DNA of 64,000 nucleotides from Jatrophihabitans_A sp035248685. GTDB lineage: Bacteria; Actinomycetota; Actinomycetes; Mycobacteriales; Jatrophihabitantaceae. Both the position numbers and the translations under genes were made by a program. Below are positions 53,522 through 62,539 of the stretch, piece after piece; the first letter of the stretch is position 1, and each line of letters opens with the position of its first letter. The notes beneath the pieces are model-generated. The model ran no database searches. It was given only the letters and a program-made list of their open reading frames with translations, and was not told where the DNA came from. The stretch covers positions 54,283-118,282 of the forward strand of contig DATFHF010000049.1 of assembly GCA_035248685.1 (NCBI GenBank). The letters are read 5' to 3'.

Positions 53522-55561
53522 GTGGCCGACTTGGTGCGTTCCTACCTGTGTGACAAGTGGTTCAACCCTACCGACGAGGGCGTGCCGGTGCTGGATGCCT
53601 CCACCTCCGAGGTGGTCGCGCGCTGGTCGAAGCAGCCGGTGGACGTCGCGGCGGCCTACCAGCACGCCCGCCAGGTCGGCGGCCCGGCGCTGCGGGCGCT
53701 CACCTTCACCGAGCGGGCGGCGATCCTCAAGCAGCTCGCCGGCTACCTCAACGACCGGCGGGAGAGCAACTACTACCCGCTGTCGCTGGCTACCGGCGCA
53801 ACCCGGTTCGACTCCCGCTTCGACGTCGACGGTGGCATCGGAGTGCTGTTCGCCTACTCCTCGCGGGGACGGCGCGAGCTACCCGACTCGACGGTGTACC
53901 TAGACGGCCCGGTGGAGCAGCTGAGCAAGGACGGCAGCTTCGTCGCCCAGCACATCTACACCCCGCGGCACGGGTTGGCGCTGTTCATCAACGCCTTCAA
54001 CTTTCCGGTCTGGGGGATGTTGGAGAAGTTCGCCCCGGCCTTCCTGGCCGGCGTCCCGGTGGTGGTCAAGCCCGCCACGCCGACCGGCTACCTGACCGAG
54101 AAGGTCTTTGCCGACATGGTGGAATCGCAGCTGCTGCCACCCGGCTCCATCTCGCTGGTGTGCGCGGCCACCGCCGGCCTACTGGAGAACCTGACCAGCC
54201 AGGACGTGGTGTCCTTCACCGGCTCGGCCAGTACCGCCGAGCAACTGCGCAAGCACCCGGTAGTGGTATCGCAGGCGGTCCAGTTCACCGCCGAGGCGGA
54301 CTCGCTCAACTGTGCGGTGCTCGGCCCGGACGCGGTTGCCGGCGAGCCGGAGTTCGACCTGTTCATCAAGGAACTAAGCCGGGAGATGACCGTCAAGGCC
54401 GGCCAGAAATGCACCGCCATCCGGCGTGCGTTCGTGCCGTCCGGCCAGGTCCAGGCGGTAGTGGACGCGCTCGGCTCCCGACTCGGCAAGATAGTCGTCG
54501 GCGACCCGCGGGCGGAGGGCACCACGATGGGGGCGTTGGCCACCCTCGGGCAGCGCGACGAGTTCGAGGCCAGCCTGGGCAAGCTGGCCGCGGTTGCCGA
54601 CATCGCCATCGGTGGTCCGGATTCGGACGCCGCCAAGGCGCTGCCCGCCGGCGGCGCGTTTGTGGTGCCCACCGTGCTGGTGGCCCGGGACGCCACCGCC
54701 GAGCCGGTGCACCAGGTCGAGGCGTTCGGCCCGCTGTCCACGATCATCGGCTATGACGGCGTCGATGAGGTGGTCGAGCTGGCCGCGTTGGGTGCCGGCT
54801 CACTGGTCGGCTCGGTGTGCTCCTATGATCCGCAGTTCGTCCGGTCCGTGGTGCTGGGCGCCGCCGCGCACCACGGCCGGATGATCGTGATCGACCGCGA
54901 CGACGCCCGTTCTTCGACCGGGCATGGGGCACCGCTGCCGATGCTGGTGCACGGCGGCCCCGGCCGGGCCGGCGGTGGTGAGGAGCTGGGTGGTATCCGG
55001 GGCGTGCTGCACTACTTACAACGCACGGCGGTGCAGGGTTCGCCGCGGGCGCTGTCAGCGGTGACCGGACGCTGGGTGCAGGGTGCGCCGACCGTCACCG
55101 ACGGGGTGCACCCGTTCCGCCGGTACCTGGAGGAGCTGGCCATCGGCGAGGTGCTGCACACCGACAGCCACACCGTGACGGCCGAGGACATCGACCGGTT
55201 CGTCGAGCTGAGCGGCGATTCGTTCTACGCGCATACCGACCCGGCGGCGGCTGCCGAGAACCCGCTGTTCGGCGGCATCGTTGCGCACGGCTACTACGTG
55301 ATCTCCCGGGTAGCGGGGTTATTCGTCGAGCCGTCGCCGGGACCGGTGCTGGCCAACTACGGCCTGGACAACCTGCGTTTCATCACGCCGGTCAAGGTCG
55401 GCGACTCGATCAGTGCCCAGCTGACCTGCAAGGAAAAGAAGGCCCGCCAGACCGAGAACTACGGTGAGGTGCGCTGGGACCTGATCGTGCGCAACCAGGA
55501 CGGCGAGCTGGTGGCCAGCTACGACGTGCTGACCCTGGTCGCCAAGCGACCGGTCGAGTAG
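53522..55561 (+). CDS. paaZ: Bifunctional oxepin-CoA hydrolase / aldehyde dehydrogenase
   Basis: This 679-residue protein has an aldehyde dehydrogenase domain (about residues 1-520) with NAFNFPVWGMLEKFAPAFLAG, the substrate-binding VVKPATPTGYL and the catalytic C297 in KAGQKCTAIRRAF. A C-terminal MaoC-like hot-dog domain (about 535-679) has its catalytic segment SGDSFYAHTDPAAAAENPLFGGIVAHG, giving the ring-opening hydratase. Together they open oxepin-CoA and oxidise the aldehyde. GTG 53522 begins the family N-terminus. It is divergent from paaABCDE. Confidence 0.95.
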   Translation: MADLVRSYLCDKWFNPTDEGVPVLDASTSEVVARWSKQPVDVAAAYQHARQVGGPALRALTFTERAAILKQLAGYLNDRRESNYYPLSLATGATRFDSRFDVDGGIGVLFAYSSRGRRELPDSTVYLDGPVEQLSKDGSFVAQHIYTPRHGLALFINAFNFPVWGMLEKFAPAFLAGVPVVVKPATPTGYLTEKVFADMVESQLLPPGSISLVCAATAGLLENLTSQDVVSFTGSASTAEQLRKHPVVVSQAVQFTAEADSLNCAVLGPDAVAGEPEFDLFIKELSREMTVKAGQKCTAIRRAFVPSGQVQAVVDALGSRLGKIVVGDPRAEGTTMGALATLGQRDEFEASLGKLAAVADIAIGGPDSDAAKALPAGGAFVVPTVLVARDATAEPVHQVEAFGPLSTIIGYDGVDEVVELAALGAGSLVGSVCSYDPQFVRSVVLGAAAHHGRMIVIDRDDARSSTGHGAPLPMLVHGGPGRAGGGEELGGIRGVLHYLQRTAVQGSPRALSAVTGRWVQGAPTVTDGVHPFRRYLEELAIGEVLHTDSHTVTAEDIDRFVELSGDSFYAHTDPAAAAENPLFGGIVAHGYYVISRVAGLFVEPSPGPVLANYGLDNLRFITPVKVGDSISAQLTCKEKKARQTENYGEVRWDLIVRNQDGELVASYDVLTLVAKRPVE

Positions 55562-55675
55562 TGGTCTCCTCAGCGCTCACAGGATTCTCTGTAATTCCTC
55601 CAAGCTAGCGACCAACCGGCCGGGGTTAGCTGGTCCTCGTAACCAGGACGAGCGATTCGAACAGGGGTGGTCTCG

Positions 55676-57160
55676 GTGACCGACCAGCCGGCCGCGGGCG
55701 AGCAGCCCGAGCAGGCGTCGACCGCGCAGCAGCAGGAGGCGTGGTCAGCCGCACAGCAGTATCCGTTTCATCCTCAGCAGCAGCCGTACGGCTGGTACGG
55801 CTCCTACGGCCAGCCGCCGTACCAGCAGGGTCCGTACGGTTGGCAGCCGACCAGGGCTTTACCGGACGGTAGTTACACGACCGGTGAGCCGTCCTACCAG
55901 TACGGCGGTGGCGCGTTCCCGCCCGGACCGGACTACTGGGCGCCGCCACCGCTGCCGCGCAAGAAGCACCCGCACCGGTTGCTGTACGGCTCGGTTGCCG
56001 CGTCGGTTGCTACCGCGCTGGCGATCGGCGGCATCGCGCTGGCGGTCGATCATGCCAACGGCAATTCGTCCCAGCAGACCTCGCTAACCACGCCGAACCA
56101 GCAGAACCCGCTCACCGGCAACGGCGGAACGGGCAACGGTTTCGGTTTCGGCGGCGGCTTGGGTAACGACGGCAACGGCAACAATGGCAACGGCAACGGT
56201 TCATCCGGCGCCGGCACGACTGGTCCGGCCAGCACGGCCCAGCAGGTCGGCATCGTGGACATCAACACCACCATCGACTACGGCCAAGGCAAGGCCGCCG
56301 GCACCGGAATCGTGTTGAACTCCAACGGTGAAGTGCTGACCAACAACCACGTGGTGCAGGACTCCACCAGCCTGTCGGTCACCGTGGTCAGCACCGGCAA
56401 GACTTACTCGGCCACCGTGGTCGGCACCGATCCGACCGATGACATAGCGGTGATTCAGCTCAAGGGCGCCAGCGGCCTGGCGACCGCCAAGTTGGGGGAC
56501 TCGTCCAAGGTCACGGTCGGCATGTCGGTGACCGCGGTCGGCAATGCCGGCGGCACCGGCGGTACGCCCACGGCAGCGACCGGTACGGTCAGCGCGATCA
56601 ACCAGTCCATCACCGCCAGCGATGACAACGGCAGCAACGCCGAACGGCTGACCGGGATGATTCAGGTGAACGCCAACATCCAGCCCGGTGACTCCGGGGG
56701 CGCGCTGTACGAGAACGCCGGCGGCACGGTGATCGGGATGAACACCGCGGCCTCGAGCTCGTCCGGACGATTCGGCTTCTCCGCCGGAACGACCGGCTTC
56801 GCGATCCCGATCGCCAAGGCAACCAACATCGCCGACCAGATCGAGTCCGGTAACGCGACCAGCACGATCCATATCGGCTACCCGGCGTTCCTCGGGGTGC
56901 GGCTGGACGGTTCGGCGGCGTCGCAAACCGGTGGTGTCACCATCGCCGGCGTGATCAGCGGTACAGCAGCCGCCAAGGCCGGCCTCGGCGCGGGCGACAC
57001 CATCACGGCGGTCGACGGCAAGGCGATCAGCTCACCGACCACGTTGTCGACGATCATGGCCAGCCACCGGCCCGGCGACCAGGTGACGCTGAGCTACACC
57101 AACAGCTCGGGACAGAGCCAGACCGTCACCGTAACGCTCGGGCAAGGCCCGGCCGACTAA
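55676..57160 (+). CDS. HtrA/DegP-like membrane-anchored serine protease with PDZ domain
   Basis: This 494-residue protein has a Gln/Tyr/Pro-rich cytoplasmic N-terminus (residues 1-100), one membrane helix (LLYGSVAASVATALAIGGIALAV), a Gly/Asn-rich linker, a trypsin-like domain and a C-terminal PDZ domain. The triad is H225 (TNNHVV), D256 (TDDIAVIQL) and S340 (QPGDSGGAL). It should degrade or refold damaged envelope proteins. GTG 55676 is preferred over GTG 55667 because AGGGGTGG (55663-55670) is well spaced only for the former. Confidence 0.93.
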   Translation: MTDQPAAGEQPEQASTAQQQEAWSAAQQYPFHPQQQPYGWYGSYGQPPYQQGPYGWQPTRALPDGSYTTGEPSYQYGGGAFPPGPDYWAPPPLPRKKHPHRLLYGSVAASVATALAIGGIALAVDHANGNSSQQTSLTTPNQQNPLTGNGGTGNGFGFGGGLGNDGNGNNGNGNGSSGAGTTGPASTAQQVGIVDINTTIDYGQGKAAGTGIVLNSNGEVLTNNHVVQDSTSLSVTVVSTGKTYSATVVGTDPTDDIAVIQLKGASGLATAKLGDSSKVTVGMSVTAVGNAGGTGGTPTAATGTVSAINQSITASDDNGSNAERLTGMIQVNANIQPGDSGGALYENAGGTVIGMNTAASSSSGRFGFSAGTTGFAIPIAKATNIADQIESGNATSTIHIGYPAFLGVRLDGSAASQTGGVTIAGVISGTAAAKAGLGAGDTITAVDGKAISSPTTLSTIMASHRPGDQVTLSYTNSSGQSQTVTVTLGQGPAD

Positions 57161-57226
57161 CCTGCACGGGCTGCCACTTCGCTCCGCTCCTCCCTCGCTG
57201 GCGCTCGGTCGATGCTCACTCAGCCG
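57160..57226 (-). repeat. Dispersed repeat family A, copy 3 (partial)
   Basis: Read on the minus strand, TGAGTGAGCATCGACCGAGC, then GCCAGCGAG and GAGGAGCGGAGCG, closely follow copy 2, and the far end GCAGGTTAG matches the end of copies 1 and 2. The middle part with GCGATGAGCGCT is missing. It lies directly after the HtrA stop, so unlike the other copies it does not supply a ribosome-binding site. Confidence 0.65.
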
Positions 57227-57234
57227 TGATCCAC

Positions 57235-57270
57235 CGGGCCCGGTTCCAGGACTACCTGGGACCGGGCCCG
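57235..57270. terminator. Hairpin terminator after the HtrA gene
   Basis: CGGGCCCGGTTCCAGG (57235-57250) pairs with CCTGGGACCGGGCCCG (57255-57270) over 16 positions with one G-U pair and a four-base loop. It lies between the convergent HtrA and adenosine deaminase genes. Confidence 0.75.
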
Positions 57271-57300
57271 TGTCGTGTGCCACCCAGGCTCCCTGCCACC

Positions 57301-57370
57301 GCGAGTGGGCGTTTGCGCGTCCAGTGGGCAGTTGTAACCGCCCACTCGTGCTGGAAGTGCCCACTCGAGG
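57301..57370. repeat. Dispersed repeat family B, copy 2
   Basis: This is the 70-bp counterpart of 28231-28300, with four spaced GAGTGGGC/GCCCACTC words in the same order (one reads CAGTGGGC) and ten substitutions, several of which preserve pairing. It sits in the convergent interval between HtrA and the deaminase, next to repeat A copy 3 and a terminator hairpin. Confidence 0.85.
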
Positions 57371-57391
57371 AGGGTGGCTGGTGGCTCGTGC

Positions 57392-58417
57392 TCACTCCGG
57401 ATGCGTGGCTAGGTAGTCGTCGATCTCAGTCCGGAGATCGGCCTTGACCTGGTCGGGGGCGAACGAGGCGGTCACCGCGTTCTTGGCGAGCTCGGCGATC
57501 CCGGTCCGGTCCAACTCCAGCAATTGCGCGGCGATCAGGTATTCGTTGTTGAGATCGGTGGAAAACATCGGTGGGTCGTCGGAGTTGATGGTGACCAGCA
57601 GCCCAGCTTCCACCATCTGCCGCAGCGGGTGCTCGGCCAGCGCCGGGACCGCCCGGGTGGCGACGTTGGAGGTTGGGCACACCTCCAGCGGGACCTGGTG
57701 CTCGGCCAAATACTCCAGCAGCGCGGCGTCGCGGACGGCCGAGGTGCCGTGCCCGATCCGCTCGGCTCCGAGCACGGTGAGCGAGTCCCAGATCGTCTCC
57801 GGCCCGGTGGTTTCGCCGGCGTGCGGGACGCTGTGCAACCCGATGGCTCGCGCGGCATCGAAGTACGGCTTGAACTGCGGCCGAGGCACGCCGAACTCGG
57901 GGCCGCCCAGGCCGAAGCTGATCAGCCCGTCCGGGGTGAGCTCGGTGGAGATTCGCGTGGTTTCCACAGCTGAATCTAGGCCGGCCTCACCGGGAATATC
58001 GAAGCACCAGCGCAGCACCACGCCGAGCTCGCGTTCGGCCGCCAGCCGAGCGTCTTCGATGGCCTCGACGAAGGCCGGTGCCGGGATCCCGCGATTGACC
58101 GACGAATACGGGGTAATCGTCAACTCGGCATAGCGAATGTGCTGGCCGGCCATCTCCCGAGCCACCTCGTAGGTGAGCATCCGGACGTCGTCGGCCGTCC
58201 GGATCAGGCTGACCACCGACAGGTAGACGTCGATGAAATGGGCGAAGTCGCGGAACGTGAAGTAGTCGGCGAGCAGCTCGATGTCGGCCGGCACGCCAGC
58301 GGCCGGGTGCCTAGCGGCCAGCTCGGCGACGATGCGCGGCGAGGCGGATCCGACGTGATGGACGTGCAGTTCGGCCTTCGGCAGGCCGGCGATGAAGTCG
58401 ATGAGTGGCAGCGTCAC
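57392..58417 (-). CDS. Adenosine deaminase-family enzyme
   Basis: This 341-residue amidohydrolase has the N-terminal metal motif in KAELHVHHVGSASPRIVAELA (more often HLHLEG in classical adenosine deaminase), the HAGET segment (SVPHAGETTGP) with catalytic glutamate, and the late NSDDPPMF metal aspartate. GHGTS precedes it. The family deaminates adenosine or related 6-aminopurines. Actinomycete relatives with this HVHHVG variant have been linked to 6-amino-deoxyfutalosine in menaquinone synthesis, so substrate is uncertain. ATG 58417 is the only convincing start. Confidence 0.85.
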   Translation of the reverse strand: MTLPLIDFIAGLPKAELHVHHVGSASPRIVAELAARHPAAGVPADIELLADYFTFRDFAHFIDVYLSVVSLIRTADDVRMLTYEVAREMAGQHIRYAELTITPYSSVNRGIPAPAFVEAIEDARLAAERELGVVLRWCFDIPGEAGLDSAVETTRISTELTPDGLISFGLGGPEFGVPRPQFKPYFDAARAIGLHSVPHAGETTGPETIWDSLTVLGAERIGHGTSAVRDAALLEYLAEHQVPLEVCPTSNVATRAVPALAEHPLRQMVEAGLLVTINSDDPPMFSTDLNNEYLIAAQLLELDRTGIAELAKNAVTASFAPDQVKADLRTEIDDYLATHPE

Positions 58418-58468
58418 CGGGCAAGTCTCTCATCCGAGGAACCGGTCCGAAGATCGGCGATGACAGCG

Positions 58469-59767
58469 CTACAGCTCGCCGAGCGCGGTGACCGGGCTCT
58501 CGATGCAGTCCGCGACGAACCGTAGGAAGCCGCCGGCCACCCCACCATCGCAGGCGCGGTGGTCGAAGGCCAGGGTCAGTTGGGCCACCTGACGCACCGT
58601 CAGTTGGCCGTCCACCACCCAGGGCCGGTCGATGATCCGGCCGAGGCCGATCATCGCCACCTCTGGGTGGTTGATGATTGCGGCCGAGCCGTCCACCCCG
58701 AAAACCCCGTAGTTGTTCACGGTGAACGTGCCGCCGGTCAGCTGAGCCGGGCTGAGCCGCCCGGCACGCCCGGTCTCGGTCAGCTCAGCGAGCGCCGCTG
58801 ACAGTTGCCGGGTGGTCAGGGTGTGTGCGTTCCGAACTACCGGTACGACTAAGCCACGGTCGGTTTGTGCCGCGAAACCAAGGTTGATCCGAGGCAGCAG
58901 CTCGATCGCGTCGGCGTGCACTCGGCTGTTCAGCTCCCGGTACCGGCGCAGCCCCAGCACGCAGAACCGGGCGACCAACGCCAGCACGCTCACCGGACGG
59001 TCCGGGTCGGCAGTGTTCAACGCTCGCCGGGCTGCCAGCAGCTCGGTGGCGTCCACGTCCACCCAGACCGTCGCCTCGGGGATCTCGCGGCGGGAGCGGG
59101 CGAACCGTTCGGCGGCCAACCCACGTACGCCGGTCAGCTCAATGCGCTCGACCTGTGGCGTTTCAGCAGCAGCGGACGGGGCATTCTCGATTGCCTCGAT
59201 GTCACACCGGCGGATCACGCCGGACGGATCGGAGGGCTGGACCTGGCCCAGATCGATGCCCCGGTCGCGGGCCAGTTTGCGCACCACCGGTGAGATCACG
59301 CTGACCGCCTTGACCGGCATTTCGGCCGCGTCTGGCGTGGCGGAATTTCCAACGGTTGGCGGACCGCCGGCCTCCATCGCCAGGTCCGCCGACGCCGGCG
59401 AGGACGAATTGCGCAACCGAGCCCGGCGCCGGCCCGGCGATGCCGATGTGCCATAGCCGACCAGCACATTGCCGGAATACTCCGATGACACCGGCTGGTC
59501 GTCGGCGGAAGCATCGGCGGTCCCGGAACCCGAAGAAACACTGAGCAGCGGCGCGCCCACCGGAACCCGCTCGCCCGGCCGGCCGAACACCGCGGTGACG
59601 GTGCCCGCGAACGGCACCGGCACCTCGACCGAGGCCTTGGCGGTCTCTACCTCGACTACCGGCTGGTCGACGGTCACCGTGTCACCGACCGATACCAGCC
59701 AGTGGATGATCTCGGCGTCGGTAAGGCCTTCGCCCAGGTCCGGCAATAAAAACTCCGAAGAGGTCAC
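58469..59767 (-). CDS. bkdC: Branched-chain 2-oxoacid dehydrogenase E2, lipoyl acyltransferase
   Basis: This 432-residue protein has an N-terminal lipoyl domain with the modified lysine in VETAKASVEVPVPF, a linker, an E3-binding domain (ISPVVRKLARDRGIDLGQVQ) and a C-terminal catalytic domain ending in AFDHRACDGGVAGGFLRF with the HRxxDG active site. It transfers the branched acyl group to CoA. It is the last gene of bkdABC and overlaps the E1 beta gene by four bases. The products feed iso/anteiso fatty acid synthesis as well as amino-acid catabolism. Confidence 0.93.
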   Translation of the reverse strand: MTSSEFLLPDLGEGLTDAEIIHWLVSVGDTVTVDQPVVEVETAKASVEVPVPFAGTVTAVFGRPGERVPVGAPLLSVSSGSGTADASADDQPVSSEYSGNVLVGYGTSASPGRRRARLRNSSSPASADLAMEAGGPPTVGNSATPDAAEMPVKAVSVISPVVRKLARDRGIDLGQVQPSDPSGVIRRCDIEAIENAPSAAAETPQVERIELTGVRGLAAERFARSRREIPEATVWVDVDATELLAARRALNTADPDRPVSVLALVARFCVLGLRRYRELNSRVHADAIELLPRINLGFAAQTDRGLVVPVVRNAHTLTTRQLSAALAELTETGRAGRLSPAQLTGGTFTVNNYGVFGVDGSAAIINHPEVAMIGLGRIIDRPWVVDGQLTVRQVAQLTLAFDHRACDGGVAGGFLRFVADCIESPVTALGEL

Positions 59768-60780
59768 GGCAGCACCACCGTGTCGTCGAACTGCAGCCGG
59801 TCAATGGCATCCAGGATCCGATCCACCGACGGCAGGTAATGCTGTTCCAGCATCGGCGGCGGGTATGGGATATCCAACCCGGTCACCCGGCCGATCGGCG
59901 CGTGCAACTGGTGGAAGCACTGCTCGGTGAGCCGGGCCGCCACTTCGGCGCCATAGCCGGCGAACCCACTTGCCTCGTGCACCACCACTGCCCGCCCGGT
60001 GCGGCGGACCGAACCGGCCACCGTCTCGTCGTCGAACGGCGCGAGCGTGCGCAGGTCGATCACCTCGGCGGAGATGCCGTCGGCCGCTGCGGCCTCGGCT
60101 GTTTCCAGCAGGGTGGCCACCATCGCGCCGTAGCCGATCAGCGTGACGTCGGTGCCGGCTCGACGCACCAGCGCGCGGTCGAAGTCGGCCGGCGCCTCGG
60201 TCGACAGCTGTTCCTTGGCCCAGTACCGGCGCTTCGGCTCGAAGAAGAGCACCGGGTCGTCGCAGGCAATCGCTTGGCGCAGCAGCCAGTACGCGTCCGC
60301 GGCGGACGACGGCGTGACCACCCGCAGCCCCGGGGTGTGCACCCAGTACGCCTCGGATGAGTCGCTGTGATGCTCCACGCCGCCGATGCCACCGCCGTAC
60401 GGAACCCGGATGACGACCGGCAGCGTGATCCGGCCGCGGCTGCGGTTGTGCAGCTTGGCCAGGTGCGAGGTGATCTGCTCGAAGGCCGGATAGGCGAAGG
60501 CGTCGAACTGCATTTCTACCACCGGACGCAGCCCGTGCATGGCCATTCCGATCGCGGTGCCGACGATGCCGGCTTCGGCCAGCGGCGAGTCGAACACCCG
60601 CTGCTCGCCGAACTCGGCGGCCAGCCCGTCGGTAACCCGGAACACCCCGCCCAGGGTGCCGACGTCCTCGCCGTAGACGAGTACCCGCTGATCAGCCCGC
60701 AGCTCGTCGGCCAGCGCGCGGTTCAGTGCTCCGGCCATCGTCAGTTCTAGCGCTGTCGACTGCTCGGCGAGCGCGGTCAT
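59764..60780 (-). CDS. bkdB: Branched-chain 2-oxoacid dehydrogenase E1 beta
   Basis: This 338-residue protein is the transketolase-like beta subunit of E1. Signatures are LVYGEDVGTLGGVFRVTDGL, FDSPLAEAGIVGTAIGMAM, MQFDAFAYPAFEQITSHLAK and HHSDSSEAYWVHTPGL. With the alpha subunit it binds thiamine diphosphate and decarboxylates branched 2-oxoacids. ATG 60780 overlaps the alpha-subunit stop by four bases; the frame remains open further upstream but without similarity. Confidence 0.95.
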   Translation of the reverse strand: MTALAEQSTALELTMAGALNRALADELRADQRVLVYGEDVGTLGGVFRVTDGLAAEFGEQRVFDSPLAEAGIVGTAIGMAMHGLRPVVEMQFDAFAYPAFEQITSHLAKLHNRSRGRITLPVVIRVPYGGGIGGVEHHSDSSEAYWVHTPGLRVVTPSSAADAYWLLRQAIACDDPVLFFEPKRRYWAKEQLSTEAPADFDRALVRRAGTDVTLIGYGAMVATLLETAEAAAADGISAEVIDLRTLAPFDDETVAGSVRRTGRAVVVHEASGFAGYGAEVAARLTEQCFHQLHAPIGRVTGLDIPYPPPMLEQHYLPSVDRILDAIDRLQFDDTVVLP

Positions 60781-61865
60781 GCCGCACCTCCGGCGATCTC
60801 GTCGGCCAGCGCGGCGGCCTGGCGGCGAAGCGCCTTGGTCGGTTCGCGGTAGACGTGGCTGAACAGTTCGGCCGGGTCGGTCACCGGATCCGCGTGCATC
60901 GCCGCACGCAGCCGCTCGGCCTTGTCCTCCGCTTCGCGCTGCACCGCGGCGATCTGGTCGTCGTCCAGAATCCCCCGTCCCTGCAAGTACTTCTGAAGGC
61001 GATCGATCGGGTCGCGGGCCAACCACGCGCTTACTTCGGCATCGGTGCGGTAGCGGCCGGCGTCGTCGGCGTTGGTGTGTGCCTCGATCCGGTAGGTGAG
61101 CGCCTCGATCACGGTCGGACCGCCGCCGGCGCGTGCCCGCTCGATGGCTTCGGTGGTCGCCGTGTGCACCATCGCCGCATCGTTGCCGTCGATCAGCACG
61201 CCGGGCATCCCGTACCCGATACCGCGGTCGGCCAGGAACTCGGCGTGGGTCTGCTTGGCCAGCGGCACCGAGATGGCATAGCCGTTGTTTTGCACGAAGA
61301 ACACCACCGGCGCCTGCCACACCGAGGCGATGTTCAACGCCTCGTGGGTGTCGCCTTCGCTGGTGGCACCATCGCCGAGGAAGGCCACCGCGACGGTGTC
61401 TTCACCGGCCAGCCGGGCGGCATGCGCGAGACCGACGGCGTGCAGGCTGTTCGTCGCGAGCGGCGTGCACTGTGGTGCGGTGCGGTGCAGATAGGGGTCA
61501 TAGCCGCAGTGCCAGTCGCCGCGCAGCAGGGTCAGCGCTTCGACGGGATTGATGTCCCGGCTGGCCATCGCCATGGTGTCCCGGTAGGTGGGGAAGAGCC
61601 AGTCCCGCTCGGCCATCGCGGCGACCGCCCCGATCTGGCAGGCCTCTTGTCCGCGCGCCGACGGGTACACCGCCAGCCGGCCCTGCTTGGTCAGCGCAGT
61701 GGCCTGGCTGTCGAACCGCCGGCCGACCACCATCCGGCGGTACAGCTCCAGCAGCGTCGCGTCGTCCGGCATGGTCTCGGACTGCCCGCTGAGCTGGCCG
61801 TCCGGGTCGATCAGGCAGCGCGGCTCACGGGCCGGCAGCAGTGCGGCATGGTGGATGACCGTCAT
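60777..61865 (-). CDS. bkdA: Branched-chain 2-oxoacid dehydrogenase E1 alpha
   Basis: This 362-residue protein has the TPP motif GDGATSEGDTHEALNIASVW through NNGYAIS and the family segments YPSARGQEACQIGA and IEALTYRIEAHTNADD. It is the first gene of bkdABC. ATG 61865 was chosen because the conserved region begins soon after and because the upstream sequence is the regulatory interval shared with the divergent Lrp gene. Confidence 0.95.
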   Translation of the reverse strand: MTVIHHAALLPAREPRCLIDPDGQLSGQSETMPDDATLLELYRRMVVGRRFDSQATALTKQGRLAVYPSARGQEACQIGAVAAMAERDWLFPTYRDTMAMASRDINPVEALTLLRGDWHCGYDPYLHRTAPQCTPLATNSLHAVGLAHAARLAGEDTVAVAFLGDGATSEGDTHEALNIASVWQAPVVFFVQNNGYAISVPLAKQTHAEFLADRGIGYGMPGVLIDGNDAAMVHTATTEAIERARAGGGPTVIEALTYRIEAHTNADDAGRYRTDAEVSAWLARDPIDRLQKYLQGRGILDDDQIAAVQREAEDKAERLRAAMHADPVTDPAELFSHVYREPTKALRRQAAALADEIAGGAA

Positions 61866-61927
61866 GGCCCTAGTGTGCTGGTATCGATGCCGTTCTTCCA
61901 GAATGACAGGCCTATCGCAGACAGTTG

Positions 61928-61951
61928 GCCGAAATTCCACTACCATTCGGC
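61928..61951. promoter_or_regulatory. Inverted repeat in the bkd-Lrp divergent interval
   Basis: GCCGAA (61928-61933) and TTCGGC (61946-61951) frame a 12-base spacer just before the Lrp start at 61955. A second small inverted repeat, TTCT-TCC-AGAA, lies at 61893-61903 closer to bkdA. Either is a candidate Lrp/AsnC site in this 89-base region. Confidence 0.45.
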
Positions 61952-61954
61952 AGT

Positions 61955-62446
61955 ATGTCCAACGAGAAGACCGGATCGGCGATAGAGGTCAGACGGCCGG
62001 TCGTGCTGGACGACACCGACCGCCTGCTGATCGGCGAGCTGCGCGCCGACGGGCGGCTATCGATGCGGGCGCTGGCCGAGAAACTGCACATCTCGCGAGC
62101 CAGCGCCTACACCCGGGTGGACCGGCTGGTGTCCGAAGGAGTGATCACCGGCTACAGCGCCACCATCGACCCGGAGCGTTACGGCTTCGGCATTTCCGCT
62201 TACGTCCATCTCAAGATCAGCCAGCATTCCTGGAAGGCGGTGCGCCGGCGGATCCTGGAGATTCCGGAGGTCTGGCACTGCGCGCTGGTGTCCGGCGACA
62301 ACGACCTGGTGCTGCTGGTGCGCACCCACGATGCGGCCAGCATGCGCGACCTGGTGCTGAATACCTTTCAAGCCATGCCGGACGTGCTGTCCACCCAGAC
62401 CGTGCTGATCTTGGACGAGCTGACCGGACCGGCCGCCACCGGCTGA
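61955..62446 (+). CDS. Lrp/AsnC-family regulator, probable bkd regulator
   Basis: This 163-residue protein has an N-terminal helix-turn-helix (LDDTDRLLIGELRADGRLSM, KLHISRASAYTRVDRLVSEG) and a C-terminal RAM (AsnC ligand-binding) domain (YGFGISAYVHLKISQ, VSGDNDLVLLVRTHD). Divergent placement next to bkdABC is the classic arrangement for BkdR, which responds to branched-chain amino acids. ATG 61955 is preferred over a TTG thirty bases upstream because the inverted repeat lies between them. Confidence 0.9.
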   Translation: MSNEKTGSAIEVRRPVVLDDTDRLLIGELRADGRLSMRALAEKLHISRASAYTRVDRLVSEGVITGYSATIDPERYGFGISAYVHLKISQHSWKAVRRRILEIPEVWHCALVSGDNDLVLLVRTHDAASMRDLVLNTFQAMPDVLSTQTVLILDELTGPAATG

Positions 62447-62503
62447 CAACAGGTTGACCGATCCGGCCCATCGTGTAGGGCGCCGCAATCCACCGAGGAC
62501 AGG

Positions 62504-62533
62504 TGGACATCCGGCCACGGCGTGACCTATCCT
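62504..62533 (+). promoter_or_regulatory. Sigma-70-type promoter for the small RNA
   Basis: TGGACA (62504-62509) and TATCCT (62528-62533) are separated by 18 bases and match the housekeeping -35 and -10 consensus well (five of six at -35). The nearest plus-strand gene ends 58 bases upstream, and no coding frame follows before the terminator at 62583. Confidence 0.65.
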
Positions 62534-62539
62534 GGTAGC

